Position numbers and translations under genes: made by a program
Shown here: piece after piece, positions 33,579 to 42,642 of the stretch
Numbering within the stretch: position 1 is the stretch's first letter
Layout: the number at the start of each line of letters is the position of its first letter
Assembly (NCBI GenBank): GCA_963794415.1
Contig: CAWCDI010000002.1
Coordinates: 656,212 to 720,211, forward strand
Source: CAVPTL01 sp963794415
Lineage (GTDB): Bacteria > Actinomycetota > Thermoleophilia > Gaiellales > JAICJC01
Reading direction: 5' to 3'
DNA length: 64,000 bases
Notes under the pieces: model-generated
What the model saw: the letters and a program-made list of their open reading frames with translations, nothing else
The model's database searches: none
What the model was told of the DNA's origin: nothing

Positions 33579-34238
33579 GTGAACTCCGACGGCCCGATCG
33601 GCGTGATGGCGTCGGGGACGGGCGCCGCCGTGCTGGTGGCGGCGCTCCGGCAGCGAATGCCGCACGAGGACGTGATCTCGATGTCGGACCACGGCCACCC
33701 GTCCTGGGCGCGGCTACAGGGGGCGTTCGTGCAGCAGCGGGTGCGCGCGATGACGATCGACCTCTGCATCGCGGGCTGCAAGCTGATCATCCTCGGTTCG
33801 CTGCAGGGCACGCTCGACGCGCTGGCCGTTGCCCGCGCGGCGACGCCGGAGACGGTGATGGGGGTGGATCTGGGATTCGCGGTCGATCGCGCGTTTGCGC
33901 TCTCGGGCGGCCCCGTGGCCGTGGTGTGCTCGCCGCAGGGGGTGCGGCCGGCGCAGCTCCAGGGCGCGCTCAAGGGCATGCGGGCGGGCGGGCTGCCGGT
34001 GATCGATCCCCGTGCGGCCGAGCTCGGCGGCTACCGCGGCCTGGTGCTGGCGGGCGCTGCCGCCTCGGCCGCGGGGCCGCAGATCGCCGCCTCGGCGGCG
34101 CCCGGCACGCAGATCGTGGACACCGCCGGGGTCACCGCCGCCCAGGCCCACCGCCTGCTCGCGCGCTCGTCAGCCCTCGCCCGCCGCCGCCGCCCGGGCC
34201 GCCACCAGCTGCAGAGCTCGTTCCCCGCCCATGCATAA
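33579..34238 (+). CDS. glutamate/aspartate-racemase-like protein lacking catalytic cysteine
   Basis: A 219-residue protein. The start (PIGVMASGTGAAVLVAALRQ) and RMPHEDVISMSDHG mirror the MurI N-terminus, but the DSG motif is ASG, and the position of the ACNTA motif reads LGSLQGT, so both an active-site Asp and the first Cys are missing. It starts 4 bp after the aminomethyltransferase stop, in the same operon. A non-catalytic or differently acting member of the fold is likely. Moderate confidence in the family. Confidence 0.55.
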   Translation: MNSDGPIGVMASGTGAAVLVAALRQRMPHEDVISMSDHGHPSWARLQGAFVQQRVRAMTIDLCIAGCKLIILGSLQGTLDALAVARAATPETVMGVDLGFAVDRAFALSGGPVAVVCSPQGVRPAQLQGALKGMRAGGLPVIDPRAAELGGYRGLVLAGAAASAAGPQIAASAAPGTQIVDTAGVTAAQAHRLLARSSALARRRRPGRHQLQSSFPAHA

Positions 34239-34320
34239 ACGGTGCCAGGCACTTAATATTCACCGTCGCTGCCAGATCGGCTGAGCGGGGTCGGCGTGAA
34301 TATTAAGTGCCTGGCACCGT
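34239..34320. repeat. 25-bp perfect inverted repeat, GGTGCC family, copy B
   Basis: The left arm (34239-34263, starting ACGGTGCCAGGCAC and ending TATTCAC) is repeated exactly in inverted form at 34296-34320, with a 32-bp spacer. It begins one base after the racemase-like stop and lies between convergent genes, so it may terminate transcription in both directions. The left arm recurs identically at 57513-57537. Confidence 0.85.
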
Positions 34321-34341
34321 CTATTCAGCTCCCGCGGCTGG

Positions 34342-35694
34342 TCACGTCTTCTTTCCCGGGTTCAGGAGGTTCTTGGGATCGAAGGCGGCCTTGATCGCGC
34401 GGTGGAGCTGCACTGCTGCGGGGCTCCACTGGAGGCCGAGGTGGCCGCGCTTCACCCAGCCCACGCCGTGCTCGCCCGAGATCGATCCGCCCAGGTCCAC
34501 GGCCAGCTGGAATAGCTCCTCGCACACCGCGTCGGCCCGGTGCACCGCGTCGGCATCGGTGCGGTCGATGAGGAAGCTCGAGTGCAGGTTGCCGTCGCCG
34601 GCATGTCCCCAGCTGCATGAGTCCAGCCCGTGGCGGGCGCCGATCGCGAGCGTGCCGTCCACCGCCTCGGCCAGCCGGTCGAGCGGCACCACCACGTCCT
34701 CGGAGAGCTTGCCGCCCAGGTGAGCGGTGACCCGCAGCGAGACCCCGTCGCGCCAGCGCCAGAGCTCGGCGATCTCCTCGGCCGCGTCGAACCGCCGCAC
34801 CCAGATGGCGCCTTCGGCGAGCACCTCTGCGAGCTCCCCGGCGAGCCCTTCGTCCTCGGCCTCGGCCAGCACCATGAATCCTGCCCCGGCGGGGATCTCG
34901 CCGGGAAAGCCGCGGCCCGCGAGCTCCAGCGTGCGGCCGTCGAGGTACTCGAGCGCGGCCACCTGCAGCCCGTTTCCCAGCACCGCCTCGAGCGCCTCGC
35001 ACCCGTCCGCGGTGCCGTCGTAGACCGCCGCCACGGGGATCGCGACCTCAGGCGCGGGAATCAGCCGAAGCCACGCCGCGGTGATGATCCCGAGCGTCCC
35101 CTCCGAGCCGATCAGAAGGCTCTTGAGGTCATAGCCCGCTACGTCCTTTCGCATCGCGCCGCCCACCGTCACGAGCTCGCCCGGCGCCACCACCGCCTCG
35201 AGGCCCGTCACCCACGCGCCCGTCACCCCGTACCTGAACGCGTGCGGCCCGCCGGCGTTGGTCGCGATGTTGCCGCCGATCTGCGACTGCTCGGCGGCGC
35301 CCGGGTCGGGCGGGAACCACATGCCGCTCTCGCGCACGATGCGCCGCAGGTCGGCCGTGCCGAGCCCTGCCTCCACCTCGATCCGCCAGAGGAGCGGGTC
35401 GAAGCTGCGCACGCGCGTCATCCGCGCCAGATCGATCACCACGCCACCGCCCACCGGCACCGCGCCGCCCGCAAAGCCACTGCCGCCGCCGCGCGGCACC
35501 ATCACCACGTCGTGCTCGTAGCACCACGCGACCACCGCTGCGACCTCGGCGGCCGAGCCCGGCAGCACCACCGCATCGGGCCGCGCCTCGAGGCCGCGCG
35601 CCTCGGTCGCGTCGGATCGGTAGAGCGCAGGAGCCGGGTCGAGCACCGCGTCCGCGCCCACCACCCTGGCGAGGTCTCGCGAGAGGCTGCCCAT
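34342..35694 (-). CDS. FAD-linked oxidase, glycolate/D-lactate oxidase GlcD type
   Basis: A 450-residue protein. ATG 35694 (MGSLSRDLARVVGADAVLDP) is chosen since the frame beyond it enters the exonuclease promoter. The PCMH-type FAD domain has VMVPRGGGSGFAGGA and QIGGNIATNAGGPHAFRYG, and the C-terminal domain has SWGHAGDGNLHSSF and SGEHGVGWVKRG, the GlcD signature. It oxidises a 2-hydroxy acid. TATCCT (35709-35704) is nine bases before the start. Confidence 0.9.
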   Translation of the reverse strand: MGSLSRDLARVVGADAVLDPAPALYRSDATEARGLEARPDAVVLPGSAAEVAAVVAWCYEHDVVMVPRGGGSGFAGGAVPVGGGVVIDLARMTRVRSFDPLLWRIEVEAGLGTADLRRIVRESGMWFPPDPGAAEQSQIGGNIATNAGGPHAFRYGVTGAWVTGLEAVVAPGELVTVGGAMRKDVAGYDLKSLLIGSEGTLGIITAAWLRLIPAPEVAIPVAAVYDGTADGCEALEAVLGNGLQVAALEYLDGRTLELAGRGFPGEIPAGAGFMVLAEAEDEGLAGELAEVLAEGAIWVRRFDAAEEIAELWRWRDGVSLRVTAHLGGKLSEDVVVPLDRLAEAVDGTLAIGARHGLDSCSWGHAGDGNLHSSFLIDRTDADAVHRADAVCEELFQLAVDLGGSISGEHGVGWVKRGHLGLQWSPAAVQLHRAIKAAFDPKNLLNPGKKT

Positions 35695-35702
35695 CGGGCG
35701 CC

Positions 35703-35709
35703 TAGGATA
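35703..35709. promoter_or_regulatory. overlapping divergent -10 elements in a 22-bp gap
   Basis: TAGGAT (35703-35708) points to exonuclease III and TATCCT (35709-35704) to the oxidase. Both are 8-9 bases from their start codons, so both genes appear leaderless and cannot be transcribed at the same instant. Confidence 0.55.
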
Positions 35710-35716
35710 CCAACCC

Positions 35717-36484
35717 GTGAAGCTCGCGACCTGGAACGTCAACTCCATCAAGATGCGGCTCCCGCGGGTGCTCGAGTTCCTCGAGCTGCACCGCCCCGAC
35801 GTGCTCTGCATGCAGGAGACCAAGACCGAGGCGGCCGCGTTCCCGCACGCCGAGCTGGCGGAGATCGGCTACCACGCCGTGGAGCAGTCGGCCGGCCGCT
35901 GGGCGGGCGTCGCCATCGCCGCCCCGGCCGCGCATGAGCTCACGAACCCCTCCGCCGGCCTCCCGGGAGAGGCAGACCCCGGCGAGGCCCGCTGGCTCGA
36001 GGCCGACGTCGCCGGCCTGCGGGTGTGCAGCACCTACGTCCCCAACGGCCGTGCGCTCGGCACCGAGGCGTTTGCCTCCAAGATCACGTTTCTCGACGCG
36101 ATGGCCCTCCGCGCCGGCGGCCACCGGGGCGCGCCGCTCGTGATCATGGGCGACATGAACATCGCCCCGGCCGACATCGACGTGTACGACCCGGCCGCCT
36201 TCACCGGCGGCACCCACGTGTCCGATGACGAGCGCAGCCGCCTGGAGCAGATCCTCGCCACAGGCCTCGTGGACGCCTACCGGCAGGTGCACCCCGACGA
36301 TGTGGGCTACACCTGGTGGGACTACCGCCAGGGCCACTTCCACCGCGGGATGGGCCTTCGCATCGACCTCGCGCTGGTGTCCGCCGAGCTCGCTGCGAAG
36401 ATCACGGAATGTGGAATCGACCGCAACTTCCGCAAGGGCCAGAAGCCGTCCGACCACGCACCGCTCCTCGTGGAGCTGAGCTGA
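35717..36484 (+). CDS. xthA: exodeoxyribonuclease III
   Basis: A 255-residue EEP-family nuclease: ATWNVNSIKMRLPRVLEFL, MQETK (catalytic Glu), STYVPNG, IMGDMNIAP (Asp/Asn) and KPSDHAPLLVEL (final Asp-His) are all in place. It repairs abasic sites and removes nucleotides from 3' ends of duplex DNA. Start is GTG 35717. The stop overlaps the start of the amidase gene. Confidence 0.93.
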   Translation: MKLATWNVNSIKMRLPRVLEFLELHRPDVLCMQETKTEAAAFPHAELAEIGYHAVEQSAGRWAGVAIAAPAAHELTNPSAGLPGEADPGEARWLEADVAGLRVCSTYVPNGRALGTEAFASKITFLDAMALRAGGHRGAPLVIMGDMNIAPADIDVYDPAAFTGGTHVSDDERSRLEQILATGLVDAYRQVHPDDVGYTWWDYRQGHFHRGMGLRIDLALVSAELAAKITECGIDRNFRKGQKPSDHAPLLVELS

Positions 36485-38004
36485 GGAGCCATCGCAAAGC
36501 CGCCTGGCTGGCTCTCTGCGTCGTGCTCCTGACTCCGGTCGCGGCCTCGGCGGCAACCCCGCAGCGCGACGGCGGACCCGGCATCGCGAACCCGCCGCGG
36601 AGCGTGCTGCCGCCGGGCGCGAACCCGGCGATCGTGACCGGCCCGGACTACCCCGGAGCGCTCTGGGAACCGGCCTCGCCGAAGAACTACTCCGTCGACA
36701 ACCGGCCCGTGACCGACCTCATCCAGCGCCTCGTCATCCACGTCGCCGAGGGCAACTTCGCGGGCACCTACCAGTGGTTCAAGAACCCCGCGGCGAAGAG
36801 CTCGGCGCACTACGTGGTGGCATCCACCGGCGAGGTCGCCCAGATGGTGCCCGAGGCAGACATCGCGTGGCACGCCGGCAACTGGCCCTACAACGTCACC
36901 TCGGTGGGCATCGAGCATGCGGGGTTCACGAACAGCACGATCTTCCCCGACACCCAGTACCGCGGCTCGGCCCGGCTCGCCGGCTACCTCGCCCACAAGT
37001 ACCTCATCACGCCCGACCGCAAGCACGTGATCGGTCACTCCCAGGTGCCCGACCCCAACCACCCGGGCGAGTTCGGCGGCTCCGACCACCACACCGACCC
37101 CGGCCGCACCTGGAACTGGCCGCTCTACATGGCATACCTCCGCATGTACGCGGGCACCACCTACCAGCAGATCGTCGACTCGACCACGCCAAGCCGGATC
37201 ACCCACAAGAACGGCAACTGGCAGTACCGGCTCGCCCTCCCGCAGACCCAGGCCTACGACGTGTTCATGCGCTGGTCGTGCACGGCCCCGCCGAAGTCGG
37301 TCACCGTGGGAGTCTCCACCACCGGGGGGTACCGCGCGGTGCCGGTGAACGAGTCGGTTGGCTGCAGCCGCGGCTGGAACCGCGTCGGCACGTTCTCGCT
37401 GGCCGGCGGCGACTCGTGGAAGCTGGTGGTGTCGAAGGCCGCGACCAGCGCCAATGCGATCCGCGTGGTGGAGGCCACCGATCCTGTGCTCCCCACCGCG
37501 CCGCAGGTGTCGGTCAACCCCGGGGTGGGCCGCATCGACGTCTCGTGGACGAGGTCCACCGACAACATCGGCGTCGGCGGCTACCAGCTCTGGGTGAACA
37601 GCGTGCGCGTCTATCAGGGCACCGCGCTGCAGGGCGCCGCGACCGGCCTTGCCTGCAACGTCACCTATCCGGTGTCGGTGAGGGCGCTCGACATGATCTC
37701 CAACCGGTCGCCGCGGGATCCGCTCACGGCCACCACCGCGCCGTGCCCCAGGAACCCCGCGAACCTCGGCATCTCGAACGTCGCTCAGACGTCGGCCACG
37801 CTCTCGTGGGATAGCGGCGGAGGGACGACCGACCACTTCCTCACGTTCCTCGACGGCGTGCAGAAGGGGTCCCTGACCACCACCTCCTTCACCTACACCG
37901 GGCTCAAGTGCGGCACGACGCACGCGTTCGGCGTGGCGTCGGTGGACTCGGCCGGGCACGTCTCGACCCACGTGCACCTGTACGCCACCACCTTGCCCTG
38001 CTAA
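36481..38004 (+). CDS. secreted N-acetylmuramoyl-L-alanine amidase with fibronectin-like domains
   Basis: A protein of about 507 residues. The Amidase_2 domain contains RLVIHVAEGNFAGTYQWF, HYVVASTGEVAQMVPEADIA and HHTDPGRTWNWP, with the zinc His residues and Asp in place; two Ig/FN3-like domains follow. A textbook signal peptide (RSHRKAAWLALCVVLLTPVAASA) begins right after a CTG at 36481 that overlaps the exonuclease stop (CTGA). The nearest in-frame ATG is at 36409, inside xthA. CTG initiation is therefore proposed but unproven. It hydrolyses peptidoglycan outside the cell. Confidence 0.8.
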   Translation: MRSHRKAAWLALCVVLLTPVAASAATPQRDGGPGIANPPRSVLPPGANPAIVTGPDYPGALWEPASPKNYSVDNRPVTDLIQRLVIHVAEGNFAGTYQWFKNPAAKSSAHYVVASTGEVAQMVPEADIAWHAGNWPYNVTSVGIEHAGFTNSTIFPDTQYRGSARLAGYLAHKYLITPDRKHVIGHSQVPDPNHPGEFGGSDHHTDPGRTWNWPLYMAYLRMYAGTTYQQIVDSTTPSRITHKNGNWQYRLALPQTQAYDVFMRWSCTAPPKSVTVGVSTTGGYRAVPVNESVGCSRGWNRVGTFSLAGGDSWKLVVSKAATSANAIRVVEATDPVLPTAPQVSVNPGVGRIDVSWTRSTDNIGVGGYQLWVNSVRVYQGTALQGAATGLACNVTYPVSVRALDMISNRSPRDPLTATTAPCPRNPANLGISNVAQTSATLSWDSGGGTTDHFLTFLDGVQKGSLTTTSFTYTGLKCGTTHAFGVASVDSAGHVSTHVHLYATTLPC

Positions 38005-38007
38005 TCC

Positions 38008-38038
38008 CCGGTGCCGGCCCTGACCGGGCCGGCACCGG
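38008..38038. terminator. strong hairpin after the amidase gene
   Basis: CCGGTGCCGGCCC (38008-38020) pairs perfectly with GGGCCGGCACCGG (38026-38038) across a 5-nt loop. No T run follows. The GGTGCC/GGCACC ends resemble the core of the repeat family described here, but the GTGAATA arms are missing. Confidence 0.6.
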
Positions 38039-38123
38039 GATCGAGCCCGGGCTAGTCGAGATCGTCCGGGTCGGGCGCCGTCACGCGTCGCGTGCGCGAA
38101 CGGCTTCATCGTGTGCGTCGAGG

Positions 38124-39980
38124 TCACGTGAGCAGCGCGACTCGCTGCGCGCTGATCTCGGCTCGCCGTGCGGTTGAAGTCGAACAGCGAGCACAGGTTG
38201 CCGATCGCCGGCCCGTTGGTCGGCACGTACGGGTTGCCCGGCCGCGCGATCGGGTTGGGCAGGTTGTCGAGGCTGGTCGCCGACAGCGGGTCAGGCCCCA
38301 GTTGGCCTCGATGAACTTCAGCACCGAGACGTGGTCGGTGTAGGTGTGGTCGATGTGGCCCGGGTTCACCCACGGTGAGACGGCCATCATCGGGACCCGG
38401 GTGCCGTCGCCGAAGAAGCTGGTCGGCTGGACGTACCCGGAGTCGTAGTAGCCGCCGCCCTCGTCCTCGGTCACGAAGATCGCGGTCGACCGCCACAGCG
38501 ACGGGTTGCTCGCGACGTCGTGGATGACCGTGCTGGTGAAGGCCTCGAAGGCCGCCAGCGTCGAGTATGCCGGGTGGCCGTCGAACGTGCCCTCGGGCTT
38601 CACGATCGAGACGGCCGGCAGCGTGCCCGCCTGCCGCCTCCTTCTGGAACAGCCCGAGGTCGTGCAGGTGCTCCTTGCGCTGCGTCGGGCTGGTCATGAT
38701 CGACGTCGCGTACTGGAACGGGTTGCAGATGTTGCAGTACTGATCCAGGTTCGGGTTGCCGTCGTTCCAGCCCTGGCCGAAGTAGCCCCAGCTGATGTTG
38801 TGGGCGTTCAGCTCGTCGCCGATGGTCGGGAACGTCTTCTCGTTCTGCGGCGGGACCGCGAACGGGCCGGGATCCGGCGTGCCGTTGGCCAGGTAGCCGG
38901 GGTTGTAGTTGTTCAGCAGGTAGTAGGTGTTCGGTGCGCAGCCGGACGAGGCGCCGGGCCAGGTCGGCGTTCAGGTAGTCGAGGATCGGCGCCGACTCCC
39001 GGCTGCGGAGTGGTCGGAGCAGTTCGGAGTACGTGCCGCCGGAGTAGCCGTCCTGGGTGTAGAAGTTGTTCGACCCGGGCTGTGCAGTCGGGTCCTCGAT
39101 CTGGTTGCCGGTGGCACCAGCGGGTTGCCCGACGCGCCCTGGTACGACGCTGCCGTGCCGGTGCCCAGCGCGACGTGGTTGGCGCCCGTGCCGCCCATCA
39201 CCGCCTGGTGGTAGTTGTCGGACATGGAGAAGTCGTGGGCCAGGCCGTCGAGCACCGGGGCGTCGCCCTGCTGGACGTTGTAGAAGCCCATCGAGACGGC
39301 ACCCTGGTCTGGTGTCGCTCGGCGGCGCGCCGTTCGAGTCGCCGGCGGTGTCGGCGGTCCACACCCAGAGCTTGTTCATGTTCTGGTGACCTGCTGGTTC
39401 ATCTGGTAGAACCGGTGCAGCGGGTCGCCGACGTAGGCGCCGTTGTCGCATGCCTTGTAGGCCTTGTGGATCTCGTCGTACGGCACGTACTTGGTGATCT
39501 GGAACGGTGCGTTCGGCAGGTTCGCCGGGAACCGCGTAGTCGGCGCGATCACGGCGCCAGGCCGCCGTCGCAGCGCGGGTCGACGTAGGTCGTGTTCGGC
39601 GGCGGCAGCGTCGAGTACGGCGCCACCGGAATCGGGGTCGGTCGTAGTATCCCTCCCGTGGTGTCCGTGGCCGTCCACTGGCGGGCCAGGCCACGTTCGG
39701 GCCCGGGTCGCCGTTGGCCTTGACGATGCCCTCGGACAGCAGGTCCTTGATGGTCTGGCCCGGCCGGCGCCTTGTAGGTGGCGTAGATGTTGTCGAACGT
39801 GTGGTTCTCGCCGACGATCACGATCACATGCTGGATCGGCGTCGCCGTCGGCGCGGCGCTCGCGGTGTCCGCCACCGTGGCGATCCGGGCTGATGCCTGG
39901 CTCGTCCCTGCCAGGCACGCGAGCACGGCTCCCAGAGCCACGATGGCCCCGGCGCGAGGCGACATGGTCGCTTTTCGCAT
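38124..39980 (-). pseudogene. secreted phosphoesterase (PF04185-like), shattered by about nine frameshifts
   Basis: Ten collinear segments in alternating frames rebuild one secreted phosphoesterase of the phospholipase C/acid phosphatase family. It opens with MRKATMSPRAGAIVALGAVL (Shine-Dalgarno upstream of 39980), then HVIVIVGENHTFDNIYATYK, KYVPYDEIHKAYKACDNGAY, DFSMSDNYHQAVMGGTGANH, TFPTIGDELNAHNISWGYFG, FVTEDEGGGYYDSGYVQP and FGDGTRVPMMAVSPWVNPGH, ending near LCSLFDFNRT. Junctions lie near 39757, 39680, 39560, 39385, 39295, 39120, 38950, 38635 and 38300. No frame is long enough to be functional. Neighbouring genes are intact. Confidence 0.85.
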
Positions 39981-40121
39981 CTCTCCCTCCCAGTGTCTGC
40001 GGCCCTCGAAAAGCGGGGCCGACGGAGCGAACCTTCGTTTGTAAGCCACTTCACAGGGGTGAAAGTTGCGGCTCCATTCCGTAAACAGGCGGTCACGGGC
40101 GAAGCAGGGGTTCGCGGAACG

Positions 40122-40745
40122 CTACGGGTTGTAGAGCCCGTGCGTCTGCATCACCTGGCCGGCCGAGCGGAAGTGGCGCAGCGTGCCGCGCCCGCGTGCC
40201 TCGAGATGCGTCGCGAGGGCCAGGAACACCTGCGCGGTGGTGAGCGCGTCGCCCAGCGCGTGGTGGGGCCGGTGGGCAGGCAGGCCGAGCCGCTCGGCGA
40301 TGGATGCAAGCGAGCAGAGGCCGGGGTCGGGCCGGCCGAGCTCGATCTCGTGCAGCCGGAACATCTGGGCGGTATCGAGCAGCGTGCGGGGCAGCCGCAC
40401 CCCGAGGGAGCGGAGCGGGGCGGTGAGGAACCGCCGCTCGACCCATTCGGCGTGGGCGATCACCTCGGCGCCTTGCACCAGGCCGGCGAGGGGCCGGAGC
40501 GCCTCGGGCAGCTCCGGAGCCTCGAGCAGCTCCTGCGGCCGGATGCCGTGGATCACGATCGACTCCGCTGGGATCTCGCGCCTGGGGTTCACCAGCCCGT
40601 ACACGGCGTCGCCGGCGAGGATCCGGCCGCCCTCGATGGGTACCGCCCCGAACGAGATCACGCGGTCGCGGCGCGTGTCGAGGCCCGTGGCCTCGACGTC
40701 AACGGCCACCAGCCGGGCATCGCGCCACGGCGTGCGGCCCCTCAC
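40122..40745 (-). CDS. DnaQ-like (DEDDh) 3'-5' exonuclease
   Basis: A 207-residue exonuclease domain: LVAVDVEATGLD carries the Asp-x-Glu, and HHALGDALTTAQVF the His and last Asp. The middle motif reads HAEWVERRFL, so the second Asp position is unusual (Glu). GTG 40745 overlaps the stop of the cNMP/CBS protein gene (GTGA). Pairs of this exonuclease with a DUF294-type protein occur in other bacteria and suggest joint action in signalling or nucleotide metabolism. Confidence 0.82.
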   Translation of the reverse strand: MRGRTPWRDARLVAVDVEATGLDTRRDRVISFGAVPIEGGRILAGDAVYGLVNPRREIPAESIVIHGIRPQELLEAPELPEALRPLAGLVQGAEVIAHAEWVERRFLTAPLRSLGVRLPRTLLDTAQMFRLHEIELGRPDPGLCSLASIAERLGLPAHRPHHALGDALTTAQVFLALATHLEARGRGTLRHFRSAGQVMQTHGLYNP

Positions 40746-42583
40746 CGCTCGAGGCTCATGAGCGACTCGATGCCGCGCTGGATGCGCGCGACCGCCCGGA
40801 ACGCCTCCTTGAGGTACGTCCGAGTGAGCGGCGAGAGCGAGTCCGGCGCGATGTGGTCGTCGGGCGTCCGCCCGGCGGCCAGCTGGGTGATCTGATGATC
40901 CATGCGAAGGTCGGTGAAGAGCCCGAACGCGTCGCGCAGCACCGCCACGTCGCTGGCCGGGAGGGTGCCCGCCGCCTCGGCGGCGTTCAGCCGCGCGGCG
41001 GTGGAGGCGGCCGCGACGCCGGCCTCCATCGCCGCCGCGCGCGCCAGGCCGGCGATGGGCAGGAGGCCGCCGCTCTTGATGTCGAGCAGCCCGCGGTTGG
41101 CGCCGTCGTGCTCCACCACCAGCCCGCGGACGAAGCCCAGCGGGGGGCGGTGGGCGAGCGCTAGCTGGCGCAGCAGCCGCAGCATCTGCGGGTGGCGGCG
41201 CGTGCGGGTGAAGATCGCGTTCAGACGCGGCTCTGCCAGCGGCGCGTCCCACACGCCGCGGGCATCGACGATCACGCTCAGGAGGATCACCGCCTTGGGC
41301 TGGGACGGGTCGGTCACCCACGAGTCCACCGCGGCCTCCCACTCGTCGATAGAGCGCCGGAAGAGGCGGTGGGAGGCGGTGGCGCCATGCTGGTCGGCCG
41401 GGATCCCGCATGCGGCGTGGCCGCTGATCACGCGCTCCGCGAGCCGCTGCGTCCAGGCACCGGCGGCCGCGTCGTCGGCGGCGCGCTCCCAGGCGATCGC
41501 GCTGTCGTAGTCGGATCCGGGGAACGCCTCGCGGCGCGCGTAGGAGCCCAGCGCCAGCCACGTGTAGCGCGCAGGCGGCGGCCCCAGCTCGGCTTCGGCC
41601 AGCTCGATCAGCTTGCGCGTGACCGCGTCGTTCACCGTGGTGATCACCCGCCCGACGGCCGCTGCCGGGGTGCCGGCCCGGTGCAGGTCGATCACCATGG
41701 GGGAGAGCTGGCGGGCCGCGGCGATCAGCTCGTCGCGGGTGGCGGCGTTCCCCACGGCGGCGCGCACGTGGAACGGCCACCGCGCCTCGACGGCCATGAG
41801 GTCGGTGTCGTTCACCACGCCCACGAGCGCTCGGCGGGCATCGAGCACGGGGAAGTGGCGGACGCCGCGGTCGAGCATCTCGAGCAGCACGTCGCCGGCG
41901 GTGCGGTCGGCCGAGACGGTGCGGGCCGGCGCTGTCATGACCTCGCCGAGCAGGGTGTCCGGGCCGGCCCCGGCGGCGACTACGCGCGTGCGCAGGTCGC
42001 GGTCGGTGACGATCCCCAGGGTGTCGCCGAGATCGACGAGCACCGACGACGAGCCGGCCTCGGCCATGCGCTCCGCGGCGTGCTGCACCGTGTCGCCCGG
42101 CTTGCACACCACCGCCTCGCGGCGCACGAGATCGCCCACCCGGCGCTGGCCGGGATCGACCCGCTCGGGGATGCCGCTTCGGCCGTCGCGGAGCTCGGGG
42201 CTCGCGCCGGCCGAGTGCACGAGGTAGCTCAGCGCCGCCGGCCGCGCGAGCACCGGCCGGATGACCGACTCGGGGAGCCGGTAGCAGAGCGTGTCCTCGA
42301 GTGCCCGCACGGCGACGCCCAGGAGCTCGCCGGTGAGCATGGTGTGGTGGCCGAACATCTCGCCCTCGCCGAGGTGATCCACCACCCGGCCGTCGTCCAC
42401 CAGCTCGACGGTTCCGCGGCGCACGATCCAGACGTAGGAGGGCGGCTCCGATGCCTGCAGCAGGATCGTCTCGCCCGCTGCGTGAAACTCGATCTCACAT
42501 GCCGCCGCCACGTGCTCGAGCTCGCCGGCGGCGAGGGTGTCGAACGGCGGGATCGTCGCGAGGAACTCGGCGATGTCGTGCAC
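40742..42583 (-). CDS. cNMP-binding, CBS-pair and DUF294 nucleotidyltransferase protein
   Basis: A 613-residue multidomain protein. Residues 1-120 are a cyclic-nucleotide-binding fold (AGETILLQASEPPSYVWIVR). Residues about 150-275 form a CBS pair (RMAEAGSSSVLVDLGDTLGI, RGVRHFPVLDARRALVGVVN). Then comes a GlnE/DUF294 nucleotidyltransferase with LGSYARREAFPGSDYD (Gly-Ser and Asp-x-Asp) and its C-terminal helical domain. By family it may sense nucleotides and modify a protein or nucleotide. Operon with the exonuclease; GTG 42583 start. Confidence 0.88.
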   Translation of the reverse strand: MHDIAEFLATIPPFDTLAAGELEHVAAACEIEFHAAGETILLQASEPPSYVWIVRRGTVELVDDGRVVDHLGEGEMFGHHTMLTGELLGVAVRALEDTLCYRLPESVIRPVLARPAALSYLVHSAGASPELRDGRSGIPERVDPGQRRVGDLVRREAVVCKPGDTVQHAAERMAEAGSSSVLVDLGDTLGIVTDRDLRTRVVAAGAGPDTLLGEVMTAPARTVSADRTAGDVLLEMLDRGVRHFPVLDARRALVGVVNDTDLMAVEARWPFHVRAAVGNAATRDELIAAARQLSPMVIDLHRAGTPAAAVGRVITTVNDAVTRKLIELAEAELGPPPARYTWLALGSYARREAFPGSDYDSAIAWERAADDAAAGAWTQRLAERVISGHAACGIPADQHGATASHRLFRRSIDEWEAAVDSWVTDPSQPKAVILLSVIVDARGVWDAPLAEPRLNAIFTRTRRHPQMLRLLRQLALAHRPPLGFVRGLVVEHDGANRGLLDIKSGGLLPIAGLARAAAMEAGVAAASTAARLNAAEAAGTLPASDVAVLRDAFGLFTDLRMDHQITQLAAGRTPDDHIAPDSLSPLTRTYLKEAFRAVARIQRGIESLMSLER

Positions 42584-42606
42584 GCGGCCATCATCCCACG
42601 CCCGCC

Positions 42607-42635
42607 TTGACAGTGAAGGAAGTGACTGCTAACTT
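42607..42635 (+). promoter_or_regulatory. promoter and operator of the tetR gene
   Basis: A perfect TTGACA (42607-42612) and TAACTT (42630-42635) are 17 bp apart, and the ATG at 42643 is seven bases further, so the mRNA is leaderless. AGTGACTGCTAAC (42621-42633) overlaps the spacer and recurs with two changes before the MFS gene (43249-43261). Confidence 0.65.
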
Positions 42636-42642
42636 ATGGCGC

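Noticed and set aside
31592..33979. 795-residue open frame on the minus strand
   Set aside because: Antisense to the GcvT-like and racemase-like genes, which have clear family motifs. Composition (His-, Arg- and Asp-rich) is typical of a shadow frame.
38124..39980. Several separate small genes in the phosphoesterase region
   Set aside because: The fragments are collinear pieces of one protein family with complementary content, so one broken gene explains them better.
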